Shown: positions 54,786 to 62,398 of the stretch, one piece after another
Numbering within the stretch: position 1 is the stretch's first letter
Layout of the letters: every line of letters begins with the position of its first letter
NCBI RefSeq assembly: GCF_037977235.1
Contig: NZ_CP150276.1
Location: 3,348,001 to 3,412,000, forward strand
DNA from: Paenibacillus sp. FSL K6-0276
Lineage (GTDB): Bacteria > Bacillota > Bacilli > Paenibacillales > Paenibacillaceae
DNA length: 64,000 nt
Direction: 5' to 3'
Made by a program: the position numbers and the translations under genes
Notes under the pieces: model-generated
What the model saw: only the letters and a program-made list of their open reading frames with translations
Told to the model about the DNA's origin: nothing
The model's database searches: none

Positions 54786-54843
54786 AAAAGAGGTGTATCC
54801 CTTGTTCTTCACTTTAGCGAAGAGAGGGAAACTCCTCTTTTTA
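54786..54843 (+). terminator. Terminator of the permease gene
   Basis: AAAAAGAGGTGTATCCCT and AGGGAAACTCCTCTTTTT form a long imperfect stem followed by TATT. It ends the permease transcript. Confidence 0.65.
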
Positions 54844-54873
54844 TTGTTGCCACACCAAACCGGATTTCCTTTA

Positions 54874-55560
54874 TCATGGAAGAATAATTACTAAAGCGGG
54901 GCGCACGCCGTCACGAGCTACACTGACATTCGCATAGCTGCGAATACTGTAGCTCGGACCGACAAAAAACGCACGTGAAGGCTTGTTTCCCTGTGTTCGC
55001 AGCCACCACCAGGAGCAGCCAACTTCTTCGCCGTCTCTGATGATATAGTTATCTTTGTCCGTTTTATCATATACATATAAGCTGCATCCATCGGGCTTTT
55101 TCGTTTTGGCAAAGTCCGTTCCAACGGCACGCCGCAGATCTTTGCTGTGTATATCAGAGAATGCTTCTATCTCCTTAACGCTAAGCAAAAAAACGTTGTC
55201 CTCTGTATCCGGGCTGCCTTCTCCATTGTCTGTGCAATGAGTCGTCTTTATAAATTCCTTCTCGGCGATATTGAATGCGGTGTTATAGAATTCATCGTTC
55301 AGCCACTCGCGCAAATCACAGTCGTGCCACGTAATATCCACGCAATCACGCCATTTTATATCTACACTCTTGCCGTGATACCTCTTGCATTCCAAAATGT
55401 ACTCACTCAAAACAAACAGTTTGCTACCTGAGTTATGGAGAACACGCCATTCAATCGGCAGTTCTTTACCGTCCTTTGATTGTGAATACGTGCCGAATGT
55501 AATAATCTCGCCAGGCTTAATGTTCCTGTTCGGCACAAAAGCAAGTTTACCCTTTTCCAT
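54874..55560 (-). CDS. DUF6273-type protein
   Basis: A 228-residue protein. IITFGTYSQSKDGKELPIEWRVLHNSGSKLFVLSEYILECKRY and SWWWLRTQGNKPSRAFFVGPSYSIRSYANVSVARDGVRPALVI match the DUF6273 layout, a lectin-like beta fold often found in gut and soil Firmicutes. There is no signal peptide. AAGGAGG is before ATG 55560. It sits behind the pncB terminator with only 34 bases for a promoter, so expression may depend on readthrough. Confidence 0.75.
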   Translation of the reverse strand: MEKGKLAFVPNRNIKPGEIITFGTYSQSKDGKELPIEWRVLHNSGSKLFVLSEYILECKRYHGKSVDIKWRDCVDITWHDCDLREWLNDEFYNTAFNIAEKEFIKTTHCTDNGEGSPDTEDNVFLLSVKEIEAFSDIHSKDLRRAVGTDFAKTKKPDGCSLYVYDKTDKDNYIIRDGEEVGCSWWWLRTQGNKPSRAFFVGPSYSIRSYANVSVARDGVRPALVIILP

Positions 55561-55594
55561 TAAGTTCTCCTCCTTATTTACTTGCCCCTGAAAA

Positions 55595-55629
55595 AACAAA
55601 AAAACGCGGGTACATCACTCTCCCGCGTT
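55595..55629 (-). terminator. Terminator after pncB
   Basis: AACGCGGG and CCCGCGTT form an 8-bp stem, and the minus strand then reads TTTTTTTGTTTTTTC. It separates the NAD salvage cluster from the DUF6273 gene. Confidence 0.8.
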
Positions 55630-55660
55630 AACACTGTTGACAGAATTAATCCTGCAAAAT

Positions 55661-57112
55661 CTATTCAATATCCGGTCGTATATGCTCAGCGATTAACTGC
55701 TGCTTGCTAGTCCAGACCTTTTCACTCAAATTCAACCGGTACACCTCGGGATTCAGCTTACGTTGATATTCCGGCCAGAATAGGTCCTTTTGCTCCCGAT
55801 GGTAGCGGCGAACTTCATTCAAATCCGGTAATGTATACACCTGAAATCCGTTAACGTATATCGGTTCTAGCATAGGCAGCGCCTCGTAACGCTCAACATA
55901 CTTATGCATGTATGGATGCAGCGGATTAAACAGTTTCAACCGTGCACCATTGCGTGGGGATTCCTCATCTGGGAAGCTGATATAATCAGCAAGCGCTTTG
56001 CCATTTTTACCGATAATCCGGAACACGTCCTTCTTACCAGGCGTGGATACTTTTTCAGGGTTGGAGGAAATTTTGATCGTCGGGATCATTTCTCCAGTAG
56101 CGGACTCAATTTCCACCAGCTTATAGACACCACCCAGAGACGGTTGATCCGAAGCAGTTATCAATTGTGTACCCACACCCCAAGTATCGATTGCCGCACC
56201 TTGCAGCTTCAGATCCATGATCGTGTTCTCATCCAAATCATTGGATGCGACAATCTTCACATAATCAAGGCCAGCATCATCCAACATCTTACGTGCTTGA
56301 CGAGATAGATAAGCTAAGTCACCACTATCCAAACGGATACCGACCATCTTCTTACCTTGTGCTTCAAGCTTCTTGGCCGTATTGATCGCATTAGGCACAC
56401 CACTACGAAGTGTATCGAAGGTGTCGACCAATAGCGTAACCTCGTCCGGCATCACCTTGGCATAGGCATCAAAAGCCTCCTGCTCACTACTAAAGCTCTG
56501 AACCCAGGAATGCGCATGTGTTCCTTTTGTAGGAATACCAAACATTTTGCCCGCCAACATGTTGGAGGTTGCATCAAAGCCGCCAATATAGGCTGCTCTG
56601 GCTCCCCACACCGCTGCATCAGCTTCTTGCGCACGCCGGGTACCGAACTCCAGTAAGATATCATTCGGAGCCACCTGCTTGATTCGAGAAGCCTTGGTAG
56701 CAATCAGCGTCTGGTAGTTCATGAAGTTCAGAATGGCTGTCTCCACCAGCTGAGCCTCCATAATTGTCCCTTCCACACGGATTAATGGCTCATCCGGAAA
56801 AATCAACGCTCCTTCTTTCATCGAATAAACCGTTCCCTGAAAATGAAACTGCAGCAGTTCCTCCAGAAAAGCGGGAGCATAGTTCTCTTCTTGCTCCGAC
56901 AAGTAACGGATATCATCTTCGGTAAACCGCAAACCTCCGATATAACCTATAATACGCTCTAACCCTGCGAACACGGCATAGCCATTACCGAAAGGTAACT
57001 TACGGAAATAAGCTTCAAATACTGCCTTTCGTTTATGACTTCCATTCACCCAGTGAGCATACATCATATTGATCTGATATTTATCCGTATGTAGCGCAAG
57101 TTCTCTTCTCAA
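55661..57112 (-). CDS. pncB: Nicotinate phosphoribosyltransferase
   Basis: A 483-residue enzyme that makes nicotinate mononucleotide from nicotinate and PRPP. LHTDKYQINMMYAHW, DILLEFGTRRAQEADAAVW, GTHAHSWVQSF and VGIRLDSGDLAYLSR are diagnostic. The start is TTG 57112, with GATGAGG upstream. It follows pncA by 52 bases and would use the nicotinate that pncA releases. Confidence 0.94.
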   Translation of the reverse strand: MRRELALHTDKYQINMMYAHWVNGSHKRKAVFEAYFRKLPFGNGYAVFAGLERIIGYIGGLRFTEDDIRYLSEQEENYAPAFLEELLQFHFQGTVYSMKEGALIFPDEPLIRVEGTIMEAQLVETAILNFMNYQTLIATKASRIKQVAPNDILLEFGTRRAQEADAAVWGARAAYIGGFDATSNMLAGKMFGIPTKGTHAHSWVQSFSSEQEAFDAYAKVMPDEVTLLVDTFDTLRSGVPNAINTAKKLEAQGKKMVGIRLDSGDLAYLSRQARKMLDDAGLDYVKIVASNDLDENTIMDLKLQGAAIDTWGVGTQLITASDQPSLGGVYKLVEIESATGEMIPTIKISSNPEKVSTPGKKDVFRIIGKNGKALADYISFPDEESPRNGARLKLFNPLHPYMHKYVERYEALPMLEPIYVNGFQVYTLPDLNEVRRYHREQKDLFWPEYQRKLNPEVYRLNLSEKVWTSKQQLIAEHIRPDIE

Positions 57113-57164
57113 GTCCTCATCTCCTAATATCTACGCTGCTGTATGTGTAAGTTCTGTTATAGTA

Positions 57165-57704
57165 TTATGCATTTACAACGTCTGCTCCTAAACTTCCCCG
57201 GAAATGTTCTAATGCCCAAGAGTGGCCATCTTTATTGAAACTGGCGACCGCATCTTCGTGCACAGTAATAGCAAACCCTTTGTTATATGCATCCACTGCC
57301 GTATGCAGTACACAAATATCTGTGCAGACCCCAATTAAATGAAGTTCAGTAATGCCGCGTTCCCGCAGCTTGATCTCCAGATCGGTTCCACTAAAGGCAC
57401 TATAACGTGTTTTGTCCATCCAATAGATGGAATCGCGATTGTTCTCATAAACAGACTTCAAGCTTCCGAACAACTCACGCCCCTCACTCCCGCGGACATT
57501 ATGAGGAGGAAACAACTTGCTCTCCGGATGGTAAGGGTCATTCTCTTCATGCAAATCTACGGCCATAACAACATAATCGCCATTCTGGACAAACTCAGAC
57601 GTTAATTGGCTGATTCTAAGCTCGATATCTACGGCTGGCTGACCAACCGGGAGATTTCCGTCCACAAAATCATTGGTAAAGTCGATTACTATTAGTGCTC
57701 TCAT
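57165..57704 (-). CDS. pncA: Nicotinamidase (isochorismatase family)
   Basis: A 179-residue hydrolase that deamidates nicotinamide to nicotinate. The catalytic triad is Asp8 (VIDFTNDF), Lys98 (DKTRYSAF) and Cys131 (GVCTDICVLHTA). Metal ligands fit Asp50, His52 and His68. The position upstream of pncB and downstream of the Nudix gene forms a salvage cluster. Other isochorismatase-like substrates are possible but unlikely here. Confidence 0.93.
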   Translation of the reverse strand: MRALIVIDFTNDFVDGNLPVGQPAVDIELRISQLTSEFVQNGDYVVMAVDLHEENDPYHPESKLFPPHNVRGSEGRELFGSLKSVYENNRDSIYWMDKTRYSAFSGTDLEIKLRERGITELHLIGVCTDICVLHTAVDAYNKGFAITVHEDAVASFNKDGHSWALEHFRGSLGADVVNA

Positions 57705-57734
57705 GAGATTAATCCCCTCTCCGGATTTAAGCCA

Positions 57735-58505
57735 CTACGTATAGATGGATAACAAAGGCTCGTGATCTGTGAACATATAGAGTTGAGCTGGACGCTGGGA
57801 GTATTGATTGGAACTAAGTGCATTTCCCTCTTCGTCCCTCACTTCTTTTAATATACCCTGACGACTACGCGTTGAAGTGATTTTACGAATAAAATTGGGT
57901 TCCTTAAATTCCGGCACTACGGTCTGAATCACCTGATAGAGCTCACTAAGGGTAAAATGTCTAGGCAAAAACTGTCTTGCGATCGTAGTCTGCAGCATTT
58001 GTTGTTGAATACGCAAGTATGCATCCTTGATGATATCATGGTGGTCAAAAGCGAGTTCCAGCTCTTCAAGCGCTTCCTGCAATGTAAATAAACCTACCTC
58101 ACCAGCATCATCCGAAGCTTGTCTTTGCTCAAGCATCCATTCCTCTACTAAGGCGAAAAAGGCATGACTGATAATCCATCCGCGAGGGTCGCGGCCTGGT
58201 GTACTGTAGACGCCCAGATATTCCAAATGACCGCCATCTACGCCAGTCTCTTCTTTGAGTTCACGTGTTGCCGCAGCATAAATGGACTCATCCTCCTGGC
58301 AGAATCCGCCTGGGAGAGCCCACATTCCAGCACATGGCCATTTCTTACGTCTAATTAACATTACCTTTAGCTCACGTAAGGGAAGCGTCTTCGTGACCGT
58401 CTTACGTTCGCGTTTGGTCAGTGTAAACATTACGATGTCGGCCGGAACCCCGTCCGGTGTACGATATTTTTTGGCGTTATAGGTTTGTTCCCCATTCTCG
58501 CTCAT
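57735..58505 (-). CDS. Nudix hydrolase with C-terminal winged helix (NrtR-like)
   Basis: A 256-residue protein. The Nudix box is complete (Gly67 x5 Glu73 x7 Arg81-Glu-Leu-x-Glu-Glu86-x-Gly88), so catalysis is possible. The C-terminal part (FLPRHFTLSELYQVIQTVVPEFKEPNFIRKI) resembles the winged helix of NrtR regulators, which bind ADP-ribose and control NAD genes. ATG 58505 follows AAAGGATGGGG. Location before pncA and pncB supports that role (inference). Confidence 0.85.
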   Translation of the reverse strand: MSENGEQTYNAKKYRTPDGVPADIVMFTLTKRERKTVTKTLPLRELKVMLIRRKKWPCAGMWALPGGFCQEDESIYAAATRELKEETGVDGGHLEYLGVYSTPGRDPRGWIISHAFFALVEEWMLEQRQASDDAGEVGLFTLQEALEELELAFDHHDIIKDAYLRIQQQMLQTTIARQFLPRHFTLSELYQVIQTVVPEFKEPNFIRKITSTRSRQGILKEVRDEEGNALSSNQYSQRPAQLYMFTDHEPLLSIYT

Positions 58506-58600
58506 AATTGCCCCATCCTTTTCCGAAGCTATAATTTTACTGATTCGTATCTTTAAATGTACCAAACCTTAACTTCTAAAATCAACAACTGGACAATAGA

Positions 58601-58632
58601 AAGATTAGGATTATGTATAGTGTGAAACTTAA
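58601..58632. repeat. Fragment of the structured repeat
   Basis: The stretch resembles the distal part of the repeats at 12738 and 13858: AGGATTATGTATAGTGTGAA versus AGGATAATGTATAGGGTGAA. The hairpin-forming 5' part is absent. It lies in the gap between the Nudix gene and ricA. Confidence 0.55.
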
Positions 58633-58633
58633 A

Positions 58634-58655
58634 GGGACGGATCTACATCCGCCCC
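58634..58655 (-). terminator. Terminator of the miaB-ricA transcript
   Basis: GGGACGGAT and ATCCGCCCC pair around CTAC, nine positions with one G-T pair; the minus strand then reads TTTAAGTTT. It lies 13 bases after the ricA stop. Confidence 0.6.
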
Positions 58656-58668
58656 CTGAACTGAGTGG

Positions 58669-59118
58669 TTATCCGCATGTGGTCGGAGGCGCTTCAGTGC
58701 CAGCTTCCACATTTATTTTTTCCGAAACGGTATCTCTAATCACGGAAATGACGAGCTGGAGTAGATAGTTGATGTCACTCTGGCTCTGTTGAAATTCGTT
58801 CACGACCGGAATGCCGTCAATTTCATCCTGCAACACTTCAATTTCACGCTCGATCTTGGCTACCATGTCTTTATTATTAAAGCTTTCGAAGGCGACAATC
58901 TCCTTCTGCTTTTTCTTAATCGTTGCAATCAGGCCTTGTACCCGCTCGTGGTTCAGGATTTTTTGCTCAGCCTGCTGAAAATGCTTTACTTCTTCACTTG
59001 TCGAGATCAATGTAGCTAGTTCTTTAGCTTTGCCCATAATATCCTCGCGTACGATCAAGTCACGGGTATTATAAGTCTTCATTCCATATTTATTCAATCG
59101 TTGTTCCTCTGTACTCAC
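58669..59118 (-). CDS. ricA: RicA (YmcA), YlbF/YmcA family
   Basis: A 149-residue helical protein. AKELATLISTSEEVKHFQQAEQKILNHERVQGLIATIKKKQKEIVAFE is the family signature. With RicF (YlbF) and RicT (YaaT) it affects RNA maturation by RNase Y and control of Spo0A phosphorylation. Start GTG 59118 has GGGGAG seven bases upstream. It lies 28 bases after miaB, the conserved order. The C-terminus carries one Cys. Confidence 0.88.
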   Translation of the reverse strand: MSTEEQRLNKYGMKTYNTRDLIVREDIMGKAKELATLISTSEEVKHFQQAEQKILNHERVQGLIATIKKKQKEIVAFESFNNKDMVAKIEREIEVLQDEIDGIPVVNEFQQSQSDINYLLQLVISVIRDTVSEKINVEAGTEAPPTTCG

Positions 59119-59146
59119 AAGCCATCTCCCCATTCGTATGTGATTA

Positions 59147-60733
59147 TTAATGAACAGCTGCAGCTTCTGCTACAATATCCCCTTTGATGTACCATGTTTT
59201 GGTATCTGTAATTCTCACTTTTACAAATGTGCCGATAAGCTCCTTCGGACCTTCAAAATGGACCAGCTTGTTCGCACGGGAACGGCCAGAAAGGACTTCC
59301 GAGTTATTCTTACTCTCCCCTTCTACCAGCACCTCGACGACTTCACCTAACATACGGTCATTGATGATCCGACTGTTCTCTTTAATGAGATCATTTAGTC
59401 TTTGCAGACGTTCGCTCTTCACCGACATAGGTACATTATCCTCCATGGCAGCCGCAGGCGTGCCCTCACGAGGGGAATAAATGAACGTATATGCCATATC
59501 ATACCCAACCTCGCGCACCAGGGAAAGGGTATCTTCGAATTGCTCATCCGTCTCTCCAGGGAAACCGACGATTATATCGGTACTCAACACCGCATTAGGC
59601 ACACTTATCTTGATCTTGCGAACTAACTCCAGATAAGCTTCACGAGTATATTTGCGACTCATCTTCTTAAGTACGGCAGTACTTCCCGATTGAACCGGTA
59701 GATGGATATGCTCCACCAGGTTGCCACCTTTGCCAAGTACTTCAATCAATTTGTCGTCAAAATCTCGTGGATGCGATGTCATGAAGCGGATGCGCGGAAT
59801 ATCGATTAAACGCATGTCATCCATCAAGTCACCGAAAGTGTAATCTACATCTGTAAAATCCTTGCCGTATGCGTTTACGTTCTGCCCCAGCAGGGTCACT
59901 TCCTTGAAGCCTTGGCGAGCGAGCTCTCTTACTTCAGCAATGACATCCTCCGGACGACGACTGCGTTCTTTACCACGTGTAAACGGAACGATGCAGTACG
60001 TACAGAACTTATCGCAGCCATACATAATGTTCACCCAAGCGCGCATGCCTTCGCGTTTCTTCGGTAAGTTCTCAATAATATCGCCTTCCTTAGACCATAC
60101 CTCAACCACAAGCTCTTTGCTGAATACGGCTTCTTTAATGAGGTGCGGCAGCCGGTGAATATTATGCGTACCGAAAATCATATCCACGAATCCATGCTTA
60201 GACATAATTCGATTAACTACGCCTTCCTCCTGCGACATGCAACCACACACGCCTAGTAGAAGACCTGGCTTCTCGATCTTCAAGTTCTTAAGATGGCCTA
60301 GCTCTCCAAATACCTTATCCTCAGCATTCTCACGAATTGCACAAGTGTTGAGCAGAATGAGATCAGCATGATTACGGTCAGCGACGCTTCTATAGCCCAT
60401 CTGTTCCAATAGGCCTTTCATCGTTTCCGTGTCATGCTCATTCATTTGGCAGCCATAAGTCGTAATATGATAAAATTTTCCTACTCCGAAATTCTGCATC
60501 TCTTCAGGAATCTCGAAATCATAATGCACTTCTATTTCTTCCTTGCCACGCCGTTTTCCTTCTTTATAATCAGGCTGGCTATTAATTTGCACATTTCTTC
60601 CTTTGATCCGGTAGGTAACCTTACCTTCTTCTTCACTGATTACCTTCGCATCGCTAAAATCAAAATATTTCGAATAATCTTTCGAACCCTTGCCGGATTT
60701 TAAGTCCGGTGAGTTGTGGTTCCCTTTAGTCAT
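59147..60733 (-). CDS. miaB: tRNA-2-methylthio-N6-dimethylallyladenosine synthase
   Basis: A 528-residue radical SAM enzyme. The UPF0004 domain starts [14 protein letters not shown]. The radical SAM Cys are in [13 protein letters not shown] (CxxxCxxC), and a C-terminal TRAM domain follows ([12 protein letters not shown]). It methylthiolates i6A37, the product of miaA. ATG 60733 is chosen; its ribosome site GAGGAC is weak, and an in-frame ATG at 60769 has none. Confidence 0.94.
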   Translation of the reverse strand: MTKGNHNSPDLKSGKGSKDYSKYFDFSDAKVISEEEGKVTYRIKGRNVQINSQPDYKEGKRRGKEEIEVHYDFEIPEEMQNFGVGKFYHITTYGCQMNEHDTETMKGLLEQMGYRSVADRNHADLILLNTCAIRENAEDKVFGELGHLKNLKIEKPGLLLGVCGCMSQEEGVVNRIMSKHGFVDMIFGTHNIHRLPHLIKEAVFSKELVVEVWSKEGDIIENLPKKREGMRAWVNIMYGCDKFCTYCIVPFTRGKERSRRPEDVIAEVRELARQGFKEVTLLGQNVNAYGKDFTDVDYTFGDLMDDMRLIDIPRIRFMTSHPRDFDDKLIEVLGKGGNLVEHIHLPVQSGSTAVLKKMSRKYTREAYLELVRKIKISVPNAVLSTDIIVGFPGETDEQFEDTLSLVREVGYDMAYTFIYSPREGTPAAAMEDNVPMSVKSERLQRLNDLIKENSRIINDRMLGEVVEVLVEGESKNNSEVLSGRSRANKLVHFEGPKELIGTFVKVRITDTKTWYIKGDIVAEAAAVH

Positions 60734-61171
60734 GCTGTTTTCACGTCCTCTATCTAAAATATAGCTCATTGATGTTTTAACCCAATATAAAATTATAGCA
60801 CATTCTGTAACATTACATCCATCTTAGATGTCAACCTTTGCATGCCATTTTAGTTTGTGATAGATCTCTTTATCCCATTATTCAAAAATTTAGTTTATTT
60901 GAAAAATCAGGTCTATTTTACCACAGGACAATTGCAGAGCATACTCTAAACTTCAATGACTCTCTAAATCAAATCCCAGAATGACAATATAATAAGGACT
61001 ATTTCGAACCTATCCTTAGATTTCCATAAAAAATACCCTGCCGACGAGCGACAGGGCCAAATTCTATTGTATAAAGGGGGTATAATATCTATATACGCCA
61101 CAAAAACTGTCATGAAACACAGTTTTCGTCTGAAAAGCACTTTTTATGAAACTTGTGACTTAATGACCCAG
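60734..61171. other. 438-base intergenic region
   Basis: A terminator for the VWA gene lies at 61026-61056. AAAACTGT (61103-61110) and ACAGTTTT (61119-61126) form an 8-bp inverted repeat. No gene is seen; the rest is A+T rich and should hold the miaB promoter. Confidence 0.55.
61026..61056 (-). terminator. Terminator after the VWA gene
   Basis: CCCTGTCG-CTCGT-CGGCAGGG on the minus strand (eight positions, one mismatch) followed by TATTTTTTA. Confidence 0.7.
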
Positions 61172-62398
61172 TTAAATTCCTTTCGTTCCAAGTTTCTTGG
61201 CCAACTCAGAAAGATCCTGTCCTTTTAGTGCACCTTCTACTAACTGTGGCAACAGTGCAGGTGTACACGCAAAACAGGGCGTTCCATCACGAGTCAAGGA
61301 TCTCGCCACATGCTCATCATAGAAAGGTTTGCCTTCATCAGATAAAGCGAGTAAACACATCGTTCTAACACCTGATTCATTCAGATGACGCATACGACGG
61401 ATTAAGCCTGCCTGGTTCCCACCTTCGTACAGATCCGAAATGACGATGAATAATGTCTTCTTCGGCTGGTCAATAAACTGTTCACAATAAGCAACAGACT
61501 TTTGTATATCTGTGCCGCCACCTAACTGTATCCCGAATAACATGTCAACAGGATCATTCGCACATTGCTCAGTCAGATCAACGACCTCTGTATCAAATAC
61601 AACTACTCGAGTACTTAGTGATGGGATGCTTGCAAAGATAGAACCAACTACTGAAGCCCAAATAATCGATTCAGCCATCGAACCACTCTGATCGATATCC
61701 ACAATGACCGTCCATTCCTTACTGCGTCTTGCCCGATCATAATAGTAGAATCTTTCAGGGATAATCTGCCGACGTTCGGTATCGTAATGCTTCAGATTAC
61801 GCTTTATCGTCCGAGTCCAGTCTATACCACTAAGTGACGGCAATGGAGAATGCTGTCTGCGATTCAACGCACCCGTCACCGCCCGACGCAGATCTTCTTC
61901 CATACGCTTTACAAGATCATCCACAACCGCCTTCACTAACTGGCGAGCCGTATCTTTTGTCTTCTCAGGAATCTTCCCTTTTAGTGATAGTAGTGTACCT
62001 ACTAACTGTATATCAGGCTTCACTGTTGCCAGAACTTCCGGTTCAAACAATAGTTGCTTCCAGCCCTTCCGTTCCATCGCATCATGTTGAATAACCGATA
62101 CGATATCCTCTGGGAAGAAATTGCGAACATCTCCTAACCATTTTGCCAACCGAGGTGCTGATTTACCTGATCCTGCTCCTCTTTGTCCCGTGGCTGAAGA
62201 GTTAGCAGCACCACTATTTACGATATCGCTTGTCTCATCATAGATAGCAGCCAGTGCTTGGTCCATGATGAGTTCATCTTCAGACAGGTGAATACTTGTG
62301 TTTCCGCTAGAAACCGTCAATTGCTCTTCTGCAGACTGACCAAGTATAAGGCGCCACCGAGCTACAACACTTGAATCCACTGATGTACTCATCGTCAT
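61172..62398 (-). CDS. VWA-domain protein
   Basis: A 408-residue protein. Residues about 228-400 form a von Willebrand A domain with MIDAS Asp236-x-Ser238-x-Ser240 (DIDQSGSM), then GGGTDIQ and ISDLYEG. The N-terminal half is helical (RNFFPEDIVSVIQHDAMERKGW). No signal peptide or membrane segment. Its ATG overlaps the stop of the DUF5682-like gene by four bases (ATGA). Such VWA proteins act with MoxR AAA ATPases, which should lie further right (inference). Confidence 0.88.
   Translation of the reverse strand: MTMSTSVDSSVVARWRLILGQSAEEQLTVSSGNTSIHLSEDELIMDQALAAIYDETSDIVNSGAANSSATGQRGAGSGKSAPRLAKWLGDVRNFFPEDIVSVIQHDAMERKGWKQLLFEPEVLATVKPDIQLVGTLLSLKGKIPEKTKDTARQLVKAVVDDLVKRMEEDLRRAVTGALNRRQHSPLPSLSGIDWTRTIKRNLKHYDTERRQIIPERFYYYDRARRSKEWTVIVDIDQSGSMAESIIWASVVGSIFASIPSLSTRVVVFDTEVVDLTEQCANDPVDMLFGIQLGGGTDIQKSVAYCEQFIDQPKKTLFIVISDLYEGGNQAGLIRRMRHLNESGVRTMCLLALSDEGKPFYDEHVARSLTRDGTPCFACTPALLPQLVEGALKGQDLSELAKKLGTKGI

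Noticed and set aside
54597..54887. 96-codon frame overlapping the permease 3' end
   Set aside because: Most of it is a second frame of the permease, and its tail runs through the terminator stem.
60980..61113. Minus-strand frame beginning MTVFVAYIDI, similar in its first codons to the 23-codon ORF at 28.5 kb
   Set aside because: It has no ribosome site and reads through the terminator; the shared bases (AAAAACTGTCAT) are probably coincidence.
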